Assembly (NCBI GenBank): GCA_965247815.1
Contig: CBDFHW010000014.1
Location: 124,001 to 188,000, forward strand
Source: CBDAQA01 sp965247815
Lineage (GTDB): Bacteria > Planctomycetota > Phycisphaerae > Tepidisphaerales > Tepidisphaeraceae
Direction: 5' to 3'
Length of the DNA stretch: 64,000 bases
Shown: positions 7,719-16,486 of the stretch, piece by piece
Layout of the letters: each line of letters opens with the position of its first letter
Position numbering within the stretch: position 1 is the stretch's first letter
Translations under genes and position numbers: made by a program
The notes under the pieces: generated by a model
Database searches by the model: none
Told to the model about the DNA's origin: nothing
The model's input: the letters and a program-made list of their open reading frames with translations, nothing else

Positions 7719-9563
7719 ATGCGTAAAACAATCTGGACGACGGTCGCCTGGGTCTCGGCATCCTGCCTAACCGTTTCGCTTTACGCGGCCGCGATCACGT
7801 TCGCGCGGTGGGAGAAGGAACACGCACCGGGCCCGCCGGAACCGATCGTCTGCCTGAGCAGGCCGGCCAATGGTGAAACGGGCGTGCTGCCCAACACGGG
7901 CATCGCGCTCGACGTCTATCTGCCGCACATGGGGTCCGGTGTGTCGTCGGCGACGATGAACACGAAGAACGTCCGGCTGCTGAAGATATCACCGGGACCG
8001 GAAGTCGAAATCGACGGGCACGTGAACACCTCAGGCGGCGGTGATTCGATCGTCTTCCAGCCCACCGACATGCTCGAGCCCGAGACGAAATACAAATTCA
8101 TCGTCAACGGTGTCCGCGACACGACCGGGGCACTATTTCGGCCGTACGAAATGACCTTCACGACGGCGACCAATGCGGCTTTGAAGCCGTACCCGGTCGC
8201 CTTCACGCACGTGGCGCTGCCGGATACCTGGGGCACAATCTTCACCGGGCTAACGGTCGGCCCCGATCACAGAATGTACGCCGGGACGTTCGACGGGCGA
8301 ATCCTGGTTTACGATTTCCTGCCCGACGGGATGCTGTCCAAACCGGTCGTGATCAACACGGTCTTGAATGGAAATCGGTCGGCCCAGAACATGGTCGGGA
8401 ACCGGTTGATCATCGGGATCTGCTTCGACCCCAGGAGTACGCCGGACAACCCGATTCTCTGGATCACGCACGGCGAGTGCGGGGTCGAGCATTGCCCCGA
8501 CTGGACCTGCAAACTGACCCGGTTGAGCGGCCCGGGGTTGAGTCATTACGAAGACTACGTGGTCAATCTGCCCCGCGCGTGGCGTGACCACCTTTCGTTC
8601 AAGCTGGCGTTCGGACCCGACGGCGGGCTCTATTTCAACCAGGGGTCGAGCAGCAGCACCGGCGCGCCCGACAACAAGTGGGGCCTTCGCAACGAACACT
8701 TGTTGACCGCGGCGTGCCTCCGCTTGGACACGCAGGCGGTTGCGAAGCGACTCGCGCGTGGCCAAGGTCCGATCAACGCCAAGACCGAAGACGACGGGCA
8801 CTACGACCCGTTCGCCGCGGACGCGCCGCTGACCTTGTACGCGACGGGTATCCGGTCGGGTTTCGGCCTGCTTTGGCACACCAACGGGCATTTGTATAGC
8901 TGCCTGAACGGCGGGGCCGCGGGCGGGGCCGCGCCGGCAACGCCGGACGATCTGGCGGACGTCCCACACCGCAACGACGAGGCGCGGTTCGGTTCGTATA
9001 ACGGCGGGGCGGTCCCCGCCATCACGTACCTGAAAGAAACGCAGCCGGATCTAGTCATCGACATCGTCAAAGGCGCTTACTACGGGCATCCGAACATCAC
9101 CCGCGGGGAATACGTCTTATTCGGTGGGAACCCCGACGGCGGCAGCGACAAGTATCAGGTGCACAGTTACCCGCTCGGCACGAAGCCCGACCGCAACTAC
9201 CGACCGGCGTTGTGGAACAACGGCGAGAGCCCTTCGGCCAACGGCTTAATTGAGTACCGCAGCAACGCGTTTAACGGAGCGCTCAAGGGCAAGATCCTGA
9301 CCGCGAGATACAGCATCGGAAAAGACATCGAAGTGCTGGACGTCGCGTCGGACGGAAAAATCGTCGAAGCTGTTTCCGGCATCGACGGGTTCACGGGATT
9401 CATCGACCCACTGGATCTGGTGGAAAATGAGGCGACCGGCAATGTGTACGTTTCCGAATACGGCGGGCGAAAGTTGACGCTGTTAAAACCGAACGAAGGG
9501 GCGGGCGGCAGTCGAAGGACGATCCGTCAGACCACAAACAAATGCGCCGCTGCGGTGCAGTAG
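7719..9563 (+). CDS. Exported protein with SbsA-type Ig-like domain and sugar-dehydrogenase-like beta-propeller
   Basis: A 614-residue protein. An N-terminal hydrophobic segment (TVAWVSASCLTVSLYAAAITFA) acts as signal anchor or signal peptide. Residues ~45-145 form a Big_5/SbsA-like domain (RPANGETGVLPNTGIALDVY ... LEPETKYKFIVNGVRDTTG). The rest is a repeated propeller of the glucose/sorbosone dehydrogenase type, with GLTVGPDHRMYAGTFDGRI, LAFGPDGGLYFNQGS, YATGIRSGFGLLWHTNGHLYS and TGNVYVSEYGGRKLTLL. The start at 7719 was chosen because it places the hydrophobic segment at the N-terminus. It is probably periplasmic or cell-surface; substrate and cofactor are not readable. It has no PEP-CTERM tail, unlike the propeller protein at 56.6 kb. 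Confidence 0.7.
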   Translation: MRKTIWTTVAWVSASCLTVSLYAAAITFARWEKEHAPGPPEPIVCLSRPANGETGVLPNTGIALDVYLPHMGSGVSSATMNTKNVRLLKISPGPEVEIDGHVNTSGGGDSIVFQPTDMLEPETKYKFIVNGVRDTTGALFRPYEMTFTTATNAALKPYPVAFTHVALPDTWGTIFTGLTVGPDHRMYAGTFDGRILVYDFLPDGMLSKPVVINTVLNGNRSAQNMVGNRLIIGICFDPRSTPDNPILWITHGECGVEHCPDWTCKLTRLSGPGLSHYEDYVVNLPRAWRDHLSFKLAFGPDGGLYFNQGSSSSTGAPDNKWGLRNEHLLTAACLRLDTQAVAKRLARGQGPINAKTEDDGHYDPFAADAPLTLYATGIRSGFGLLWHTNGHLYSCLNGGAAGGAAPATPDDLADVPHRNDEARFGSYNGGAVPAITYLKETQPDLVIDIVKGAYYGHPNITRGEYVLFGGNPDGGSDKYQVHSYPLGTKPDRNYRPALWNNGESPSANGLIEYRSNAFNGALKGKILTARYSIGKDIEVLDVASDGKIVEAVSGIDGFTGFIDPLDLVENEATGNVYVSEYGGRKLTLLKPNEGAGGSRRTIRQTTNKCAAAVQ

Positions 9564-9691
9564 GGATATGCGGGCTGCGAAATAGGTCGGGCACCGATCG
9601 GTGGGTGTTTTTTGTCCGGCACCGGCACGGATTGTGCACAGCAATGAGTGGTTTTGCCGATTGTGGTGAAAACCGCCTCGGAGGTGCTTGT

Positions 9692-10522
9692 ATGACCAAC
9701 GTACCGCTTTGCTGCTCGCCTGCCGCATTCAAGCTGATGTCCAAGCAGCTTTCGAAGCTGGATTCTTCCGAAGCGTTGCTGCACGGTGCGATCGCGGTGT
9801 CGATGCATCAGTTGGAAGACGTCGAGATCAAGTCGGTCGATCGTCAGATCAAGACGTATGCAGACCGCGTCCGATCCCGCGTCCACGGCAGCCAACCGCA
9901 GGCACTGCTGGCGCATCTGCACGATGTCCTGTTCGACGAAGAAGGCTTCACCGGTAGCCGTGACGATTATTACAATCCGCTGAACAGTTATCTGCCGGCG
10001 GTGCTCGAAAACAAGCGTGGCCTGCCGATCACGCTCTGCCTTGTTTATAAGCTGATCGCCGAGCGTCTGGGGCTGAGGGCGTGGGGCATCGGCCTGCCGG
10101 GGCATTTCCTGGCCGGTGTTGAATGCGGGCCCGATTCACTGCTGGTCGACTGCTTCGACCACGGGCGAATCCTCACCGTCGATGAAGCCCGCGAACAGAT
10201 GATGCTCCATCTCGGGCCAGAGGCCGAGTGGTCGGCAAGCCTTTTGGAGCCGGTCAGCAATCGACGGTTTCTGACCCGTATTTTGCAAAACCTGCTGAAC
10301 CTTTTCAGTGCCGAAGACCATTACCCTGACGTGGCTGCGATGCTCGAGCTCGAAATGCTCCTGTGGCCGGAGCAGCAGCATTTACAACGTGATCTGGCAT
10401 TAGTATTGGCTAGATGCGGACTGTCGAAGCCCGCGTGCGTCTGGCTCGATCGGTACTTCAAATCGAACCCCGACGACCCGCAGATGTCCGAACTCCGGCA
10501 ATTGCGTCAAGTTTTGAATTAA
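9692..10522 (+). CDS. SirB1-like transglutaminase-fold protein
   Basis: A 276-residue cytoplasmic protein. GGAGGTG five bases before the ATG at 9692 fixes the start. The core resembles the Transglut_core2 domain of SirB1/YchA: SRDDYYNPLNSYLPAVLENKRGLPITLCLVYKLIAERLGL, then GIGLPGHFLAGVE and LLVDCFDHGRILT. The conserved N-S-Y/L-P-x-V-L and GxPGHF blocks are diagnostic. A C-terminal helical region (EMLLWPEQQHLQRDLALVLARCGLSKPACVWLDRYFKSNPDD) looks TPR-like, as in family members. The biochemical function of the family is not established. The small receiver-like gene follows 35 bp downstream. Confidence 0.8.
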   Translation: MTNVPLCCSPAAFKLMSKQLSKLDSSEALLHGAIAVSMHQLEDVEIKSVDRQIKTYADRVRSRVHGSQPQALLAHLHDVLFDEEGFTGSRDDYYNPLNSYLPAVLENKRGLPITLCLVYKLIAERLGLRAWGIGLPGHFLAGVECGPDSLLVDCFDHGRILTVDEAREQMMLHLGPEAEWSASLLEPVSNRRFLTRILQNLLNLFSAEDHYPDVAAMLELEMLLWPEQQHLQRDLALVLARCGLSKPACVWLDRYFKSNPDDPQMSELRQLRQVLN

Positions 10523-10557
10523 TCGACGTCGGCCCCGGCCGGTGGTAAGCAGTGCCG

Positions 10558-10902
10558 ATGGAACCGATTCTCTGTCTGGTGCGCGACCTGCTGTTTCAAA
10601 GCAAAATCACCGCGACCGCCAAGCACCTGAACATCGAAATCAAAACCCTTCGCGACCCTGCTAAACTGCAAATAGAATCAGGTGCGTGGCTCATTGTCGA
10701 TTTGAATCAGGAGTCAGCTCTGGACGCGGCCGCGGAATGGCGGCTTCGCACCGGACGGCCTGTGGTAGGGTTCGTCTCGCATGTCGACACCGAAATGATC
10801 GCAACCGCCAACGCCGGGGAAATTGATCTGGTGTTACCGAGGAGCGCCTTCGTCGTCCGATTGCCGCGGCTTCTGGTCGACGGACCTCTCGAGCCAATCT
10901 GA
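10558..10902 (+). CDS. Small receiver-like (degenerate CheY-fold) protein
   Basis: A 114-residue protein. The alternation of hydrophobic strands and helices (ILCLVRDLLF, AWLIVDLNQ, PVVGFVSHVD, IDLVLPRSAF) is that of a single response-regulator receiver domain. The phospho-acceptor region is replaced by VDLNQESA, and the conserved lysine near the C-terminus is Arg or Ser (LPRSAFVVRLP). It may sense a partner without phosphorylation, as in atypical receivers. An in-frame GTG at 10552 is an alternative start. It probably forms an operon with the SirB1-like gene. Confidence 0.55.
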   Translation: MEPILCLVRDLLFQSKITATAKHLNIEIKTLRDPAKLQIESGAWLIVDLNQESALDAAAEWRLRTGRPVVGFVSHVDTEMIATANAGEIDLVLPRSAFVVRLPRLLVDGPLEPI

Positions 10903-11075
10903 CCAATCCTGCACGACTACGACGATCTGTCGTCGCGACTAGCGTGCACGTCTCTCCGTCGGCAATAAAGTGATATTCTATGTTGATTAGTGTCGGGTTA
11001 TGTTAGATTATGTCAGGTTTGTGTGCCGCTCTCGCATTCTTTAGGCAGACAATTCGACGCATCAGACATCTCGAC

Positions 11076-11984
11076 CTACGGGACAATCAGCGCGTCGGGA
11101 AACGCAGGCCCGAGCTGTTCTTTAGCTCGCTTGGCATCCTTGTAAGTGGCGAACGGCCCGGTGTCGGCAACGGTCCGGCCCTGGGCGTTTGACCGCCGGG
11201 TGACGATCGTCCCCGTGCCGGTCAGTTGCAGCAGCGCCTTATCGGCGGCGTCCGGCGAGTTGTACGTCGCGATCTGGACATAAAACTGACGTTCTCCGGT
11301 GTGCTCGCGGGCGGCCTCCGCGGCGGTCAGCCGGGAGTATTTCTGTACCACCGTGTTGAAGGTCTGGTCGGCAGTCGTCCATTCACCGAGCCGTTGCTGA
11401 CTGACACCGATTCGGAACAACAGCAGGCTTTTGACCTCGTTCGAATCGATCATCTTCATCGCCTGCGAGGCCTGGTCGATCGCCGAGGCGAAGTCGTCCT
11501 GAAAAAACGCGACGTTGGACAGACTCGCCCGGATGTTCCCCTCTAGCTGGCTCGACGGACTTCGGCCCAGCGCCAGCTGATACGCCGACCGCGCCTGCGA
11601 CAGGTTCCCGCTGGCTTCGGTCGGACCCGCGGCGACTTTCAGTTCGTAACCACGACCCTGCAGGTAAAAAGCGTTGGCCGCATCGGTTCCGTAAGGATCG
11701 CCCCGCAGGTAGCTGCCGGCGTCGGCGATCGCCTCGTCGGCGTACCGGTCGGCGGTGGCCATGTCCCCGGTCTTGGACGCCGCGCGTCCCGACTCGACCG
11801 CCCGGTTCGCGGCCTGTAATGCCGGTGACGGACCGGTCGGCTTGACCGGCGTAGACGACGAACTATTGCACGACACCGCCGCGGCGAGCGCGATCGCGAC
11901 CCATCCCGAATGCGCCCAGCGGACGCCCGCGGCAGAGCGGGTAATTCTAACGTCGGGGCCGCAGATCATCGATTTACCGGACAT
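11076..11984 (-). CDS. Lipoprotein-like TPR protein with C-terminal SPOR domain
   Basis: About 302 residues. The N-terminus carries a hydrophobic stretch ending VAIALAAAVSC, a plausible but imperfect lipobox. Residues ~60-215 contain alpha-helical tetratricopeptide-like repeats (ARSAYQLALGRSP, SLSNVAFFQDDFASAIDQASQAM, RIGVSQQRLGEWTTADQTFNTVV). The last ~75 residues form a SPOR domain (FYVQIATYNSPDAADKALLQLT ... GPFATYKDAKRAKEQLG), which in known proteins binds glycan strands lacking stem peptides at division septa. AAGGA eight bases upstream supports the ATG at 11984. It is divergent from the acyl-CoA ligase gene, 66 bp away. Confidence 0.7.
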   Translation of the reverse strand: MSGKSMICGPDVRITRSAAGVRWAHSGWVAIALAAAVSCNSSSSTPVKPTGPSPALQAANRAVESGRAASKTGDMATADRYADEAIADAGSYLRGDPYGTDAANAFYLQGRGYELKVAAGPTEASGNLSQARSAYQLALGRSPSSQLEGNIRASLSNVAFFQDDFASAIDQASQAMKMIDSNEVKSLLLFRIGVSQQRLGEWTTADQTFNTVVQKYSRLTAAEAAREHTGERQFYVQIATYNSPDAADKALLQLTGTGTIVTRRSNAQGRTVADTGPFATYKDAKRAKEQLGPAFPDALIVP

Positions 11985-12050
11985 GTTTCGCATCCTTGCA
12001 TCCTCGTGTATCGTTCCTGACGAACTGATTTCTTTCGGAAACCACCCGAC

Positions 12051-13541
12051 ATGCTATTCGAACCGCTCTTTGAACACGCAGCCCGAACACCGACCGACAT
12101 CGCCGTCATCGACGACACCGGTCGGTACACGCACCAGCAACTGGCAGGCATGTCCGCCGGACTGGGCGCGTTCCTTGCATCCCAGACCAAAAACGACAAG
12201 GTCGGCCTTCTGCTGCCCGCGGGGGTTGGCTTCGCGGTCAGTTTCTACGGAACGCTGCTGGCTGGCAAGTCCGTCGTGCCGATCAACTTTCTGCTCGGCG
12301 ACCGGGAGATCGCGCACGTGATCGACGACAGCGGGATCGACACCATCGTCACGATCCCGCAGCTGGCCGGGAAGCTGAAAGACTCACCGCTAAAGGTGAT
12401 CGACCTGCCTGGCGTGCTGAAATCCGCCGCCGAACAGGCGGGCGCCGCTGCCGCCGGCATCACGCCGAAACTCCCCCAGCCCAGGCCCGACGACCTCGCC
12501 GTGCTGATGTACACCAGCGGGACCAGCTCATTGCCCAAGGGCGTGATGCTCACGTACGGCAACCTGCAGTCGGACGTCGAATCGGCCATCCAATACGCCA
12601 ACCTGCAGGACCAGCAGCGTTTCCTCGGCGTGCTGCCGTTGTTCCACTCGACCGGGTTGCTGGCGACGCTGCTCGCACCGGTGATGCTGGGCGCGCAGAC
12701 GGTTTACATCGGCCGGTTCAGCCCCGTCGCGACGCTGAACGCCATTCGAGAACACAAAATTTCGATCATGGCCGCCGTCCCCAGCATGTACGCCGCCATC
12801 GTCCGTCTGAAAGACGCCAAGCCCGAGGATTTCAAGAGCATGTATGCCGCCCTCAGCGGGGGTGAGCCCCTGCCCCGCGCGGTGCAGGACGCCTTCCATG
12901 CCAAGTTCAACATCCCTCTGTACGAAGGATATGGCCTGACCGAAACGATCGGACCGATCGCCGTGAACGTCCCCGGCGCGATCAAGCTCGGGTCGGTCGG
13001 TCGGATGATCCCCGGCGCAGAAGCCCAGATCACCGACGACGACGGCAAGCCCGTTGCCCCGGGCCAGACCGGCGAGATCTGGCTCCGCGGGCCCATGGTT
13101 ATGAAGGGGTATTATAACCTGCCGAAAGAGACCGCCGACGCGATCACGCCCGACCGATTCTTCAAGTCCGGCGACATCGGTCATCTGGACGCCGAGGGAT
13201 ACCTACACGTTACGGGCCGGAAGAAAGAGCTGATCATCGTCGCCGGCGAGAAGGCCGTCCCGCGCGAGATAGAAGACGTGCTTTTAAAGCACCCCGCGAT
13301 CGCCGACGCCGCCGTGGTGGGGAAAAAGGACCCGATGCGCGGCGAAGTCGTCGTCGCGTTCGTGATCCTGAAAGAGGGACAAACCGCCACGCCAGAAGAG
13401 ATCCGCGACTTCGTCCGCAATCAGAACCTGGTGCAGTGGAAGTGCCCCCGCGAGGTCACGATCGTGACGGAACTGCCGCGATCTCCGACGGGCAAAGTGC
13501 TGAAGCGGGTGTTGGCCGAGCAGGTGAATGGGAAGTCGTGA
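12051..13541 (+). CDS. AMP-dependent long-chain acyl-CoA synthetase (ANL superfamily)
   Basis: A 496-residue adenylate-forming enzyme. The P-loop-like A3 motif YTSGTSSLPKGV starts at Tyr154, A5 is YGLTETIGP at 294, and A7/A8 is KSGDIGHLDAEGYLHVTGRKKELIIVAGEKAVP. The catalytic lysine lies in the final SPTGKVLKR (A10). This order matches fatty-acid/acyl-CoA ligases, which form acyl-AMP and then the CoA thioester. There is no membrane segment. The acyl chain length cannot be told. The gene is followed immediately by a 33-bp perfect inverted repeat that may end its transcript. Confidence 0.88.
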   Translation: MLFEPLFEHAARTPTDIAVIDDTGRYTHQQLAGMSAGLGAFLASQTKNDKVGLLLPAGVGFAVSFYGTLLAGKSVVPINFLLGDREIAHVIDDSGIDTIVTIPQLAGKLKDSPLKVIDLPGVLKSAAEQAGAAAAGITPKLPQPRPDDLAVLMYTSGTSSLPKGVMLTYGNLQSDVESAIQYANLQDQQRFLGVLPLFHSTGLLATLLAPVMLGAQTVYIGRFSPVATLNAIREHKISIMAAVPSMYAAIVRLKDAKPEDFKSMYAALSGGEPLPRAVQDAFHAKFNIPLYEGYGLTETIGPIAVNVPGAIKLGSVGRMIPGAEAQITDDDGKPVAPGQTGEIWLRGPMVMKGYYNLPKETADAITPDRFFKSGDIGHLDAEGYLHVTGRKKELIIVAGEKAVPREIEDVLLKHPAIADAAVVGKKDPMRGEVVVAFVILKEGQTATPEEIRDFVRNQNLVQWKCPREVTIVTELPRSPTGKVLKRVLAEQVNGKS

Positions 13542-13550
13542 GCATTAGGA

Positions 13551-13632
13551 GACGCCGGTTCTGAGGTACGCCGAAGAGCCGGGCAAGCAGACGTGGAAAC
13601 CCGGCTCTTCGGCGTACCTCAGAACCGGCGTC
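13551..13632. terminator. Large perfect inverted repeat, possible bidirectional terminator
   Basis: The arms 13551-13583 and 13600-13632 are exact reverse complements over 33 bp, with a 16-bp loop. The arm starts GACGCCGGTTCTGAGGTACG. It begins nine bases after the acyl-CoA ligase stop and is followed by TTTATCTG, so the RNA hairpin could terminate that transcript, although the U-run is short. The very long perfect stem is more like a mobile palindromic repeat than a typical intrinsic terminator. Confidence 0.75.
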
Positions 13633-13817
13633 TTTATCTGAAGTTATCGCGGCTGAGGTGATGACCGAACAGCCATTTGTTTGAATCCGACGCCAAAGAC
13701 CCGTACAATCTCCTAACTTGCTTTTTGCTCGGGTTGCAGTAATAACCCCGCGTCGTCCGATAACAAGCATTGACCCGCCGCCGCGGCGGAGATTTCGTCT
13801 AATGAAAGGTGCCACGG

Positions 13818-16289
13818 ATGGCGGAGAAGACGCCCGACAATGAAGACGCGATGACGATCGCTTTGGCGCAGAGCGCCGGCGACAACGGCTCGGGCATCAT
13901 CGCGCCGCTGCCCAAACTCGGGCAAGGCGAAGACAGCGCGAACCTGCACGACATCGCCCAGGTTCGGTACCTGAATTACGCGTTGTCCGTAATCACCAGC
14001 CGGGCCTTGCCGGACGTCCGCGACGGGATGAAGCCGGTGCACCGTCGGATCATTTATACGATGTGGCAGAACGGGCTGCGGGCGACCGAAAAGCACCGCA
14101 AGTGCGCGACCGTGGTCGGCGACGTCATGGGCCGGTACCACCCGCACGGGGACGGATCGATTTACGAGGCGCTGGTCCGCATGGCCCAGCCGTTCATGAT
14201 GCGGGCGACGCTGGTCGACGGCAGCGGGAACTTCGGTTCGATGGACGGCGACCCCGCCGCCGCGATGCGATATACGGAATGTCGCCTGACCCCGATCGCC
14301 GCCGAGACCATCAGCGAAATCGGGCAGGGGACCGTTCACTTTCGACCGAATTACGACGGCCAACGCGAAGAGCCGGTCGTCCTGCCGAGCAAGTTGCCCA
14401 ATCTGTTGCTAAACGGTTCGACCGGCATCGCGGTCGGCATGGCGACCAATATCCCGCCGCACAATCTGGGTGAAATCTGCTCGGCCTTATTGAAGCTGAT
14501 CGAAGACCCGGAGATCAAGGAATATCAGCTCGTCGCCAACGACGCCGTGCGCGGTCCCGATTTTCCGACCGGCGCGCAGGTGCTCAACACCCGCGACGAG
14601 CTCCGCGAGATTTACAAGACCGGGCAGGGCGCGATCAAGATGCGCTCGACTTGGGAAAAAGGCCCGGCGACGCGGTCGGTGCAGGTGATCCACGTCACCA
14701 GCGTGCCGTACGGCGTGAACAAGGCCGAGCTGGTCATCGCGATCGCCGACATCGTCTTGAGCCGAAAGATGCCGCTGCTGCTGGACGTGAAAGACATCAG
14801 CACCGACGACGTGCGGATTGAACTGCAAGTGAAAAAGGACGCCGAGACCGACAAGGTCATGGCATTCCTGTTCAAGCACACGCTGCTGCAGACGAATTTT
14901 AACGTCAACCTGACGTGCCTGGTCCCGACAGAGAATCCGGAGGTCGGGAAGCCCGAACGACTGGGACTCAAGCAGATTCTCTGGCACTTTCTGCACTTTC
15001 GGTTGGAAGTCGTCACCAAGCGGCTCACGCATGAACTGGAGCAGCTCCGCAAGCGGATTCACACCCTGGAAGGGTTCGCGTTCGCCTTCGACATCTTAGA
15101 TGATCTGATCAAGATCATCCGCGGCAGCGAAGGGAAAGCCGACGCCGCCGCCCGCATCCTGAAAAAATACGGCATCGACCCGCACGGCCCACGGAGGCCC
15201 AAAGACGACGGCCTCGACCCGCAGCAGGTCGACGACATCCTCGAACTGAAGCTGTACCGGCTCGCCCGTCTCGAGATCAATCTGATCCGCGACGAGCTTG
15301 CCGAACGCAACAAACGGGTCAAAGAAATCCAGCGGTTGCTGAACGAAGAATCGGCCGCCGGGCGGTGGGGCATCGTTAAGTCCGAGATCGAAGAACTGGC
15401 CAAAACCTACGGTAAAGAGCCGAAAAACAAGCGACGGACGCTGATCGAAGCGGCCGAGAACGAGGTCGAATATTCGGCCGAGGATTTCATCGTCGCCGAG
15501 GACAACCACGTGCTGGTAACCGCCGACGGATGGGTCAAGCGGCAGAAGGAAATCAACCCCGAGACGACGCGGCTGCGCGAAGGCGACCGCATTCTCGCGT
15601 TGGTTGCCGGCAGCACCCGCGCGGCCGTGGTGTTCTTCAGCAACTTCGGGACGGCGTATTCCGCCCGGATCATCGACATTCCCGCGACCACGGGTTACGG
15701 CGAGCCGATTCAGAAACTGTTCAAACTCAAGGACGGCGAAAAAATCATCGCCGCCCAGTCGATGGACGACCGGGTGCTCCCGCCGAAGTCGACCGCAGTC
15801 GACGAAAAGAAACCCGACACCGCGCCGAAGCTGCAGGGGCTTGCGATCACAAGCGACGGGTATTCGCTGCGGTTCGGGCTCGATGCCCTACGTGAGGTGT
15901 CGACCCGGTCGGGCCGACGATACGCCCGCGTGAGCGAGGGCGCCGAAGTCGTGTTCGCCGCCGTTGTCACCGGCGACGAAACGATCATCGCCGCCAGCCA
16001 GCAGCGACGCGTGCTGCTGTGTAAGGCCGACGAAATCAATTTTCTGTCCGGACCGGGCAAAGGCGTGTTGCTGATCAAGCTTGAGAAATCAGACCGCCTG
16101 ATGTCGGCGATTCTGTCCGCCGGTGAGCGCGACACGCTCACGGTCAAGATGAGCACCGGCGGTGAGCAACGGCTCAACACCGGCAGGTACAAAGTGACAG
16201 GCCGCGGCGGCCGCGGTCACGAGTTCGTCAGCCGCGGGCAGGTCGTGGAAGTCATCCTGGAACCGGTGGCAGCGCCGGCCCCTTTGTAG
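13818..16289 (+). CDS. Type IIA DNA topoisomerase subunit A (GyrA/ParC family, ParC-like)
   Basis: An 823-residue protein. The breakage-reunion domain shows ALPDVRDGMKPVHRRIIY, RYHPHGDGSIYEALVRMAQ and the catalytic tyrosine Tyr152 in AAMRYTECRLT. Several blocks (IGQGTVHFRPNYDGQREEPVVLP, LLLNGSTGIAVGMATNIPPHNL) are nearer to ParC than to E. coli GyrA. The C-terminal region has beta-pinwheel-like repeats; no canonical QRRGGKG GyrA box was seen, only GRGGRG near the end. At the quinolone-resistance positions the serine is replaced by Gly and the aspartate by Glu. AAAGGT upstream supports ATG 13818 over GTG 13809. The B subunit lies at 18549, beyond an unrelated gene. Confidence 0.85.
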   Translation: MAEKTPDNEDAMTIALAQSAGDNGSGIIAPLPKLGQGEDSANLHDIAQVRYLNYALSVITSRALPDVRDGMKPVHRRIIYTMWQNGLRATEKHRKCATVVGDVMGRYHPHGDGSIYEALVRMAQPFMMRATLVDGSGNFGSMDGDPAAAMRYTECRLTPIAAETISEIGQGTVHFRPNYDGQREEPVVLPSKLPNLLLNGSTGIAVGMATNIPPHNLGEICSALLKLIEDPEIKEYQLVANDAVRGPDFPTGAQVLNTRDELREIYKTGQGAIKMRSTWEKGPATRSVQVIHVTSVPYGVNKAELVIAIADIVLSRKMPLLLDVKDISTDDVRIELQVKKDAETDKVMAFLFKHTLLQTNFNVNLTCLVPTENPEVGKPERLGLKQILWHFLHFRLEVVTKRLTHELEQLRKRIHTLEGFAFAFDILDDLIKIIRGSEGKADAAARILKKYGIDPHGPRRPKDDGLDPQQVDDILELKLYRLARLEINLIRDELAERNKRVKEIQRLLNEESAAGRWGIVKSEIEELAKTYGKEPKNKRRTLIEAAENEVEYSAEDFIVAEDNHVLVTADGWVKRQKEINPETTRLREGDRILALVAGSTRAAVVFFSNFGTAYSARIIDIPATTGYGEPIQKLFKLKDGEKIIAAQSMDDRVLPPKSTAVDEKKPDTAPKLQGLAITSDGYSLRFGLDALREVSTRSGRRYARVSEGAEVVFAAVVTGDETIIAASQQRRVLLCKADEINFLSGPGKGVLLIKLEKSDRLMSAILSAGERDTLTVKMSTGGEQRLNTGRYKVTGRGGRGHEFVSRGQVVEVILEPVAAPAPL

Positions 16290-16298
16290 AACGACCCT

Positions 16299-16399
16299 TT
16301 TAGCCCGGCGTGAGCGCACGCCGGGTATGCGCGGATGTCAAAACCGATGCCGATCTCTCGATCCCACATATACCCGGCGTGCATTCACGCCGGGCTAAA
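16299..16399. repeat. Inverted repeat with nested palindromes
   Basis: The arms 16299-16328 and 16370-16399 are inverted copies of 30 bp with two mismatches. Each arm is itself palindromic (CCCGGCGTG...CACGCCGGG). It lies ten bases after the topoisomerase A stop. It could terminate that transcript, but a U-run is lacking. The TTTAGCCCGGCG start is similar in style to, but not identical with, the TTTAGCGGCTG repeat family elsewhere in the window. Confidence 0.8.
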
Positions 16400-16486
16400 T
16401 GGGTTTCCCTCCCCGGTGAGGCCGACGAATTGTTGCACTCGCCAGTCACGGCACCGTCCACTTTGTGATCCGGTGGAGAACCCTTC

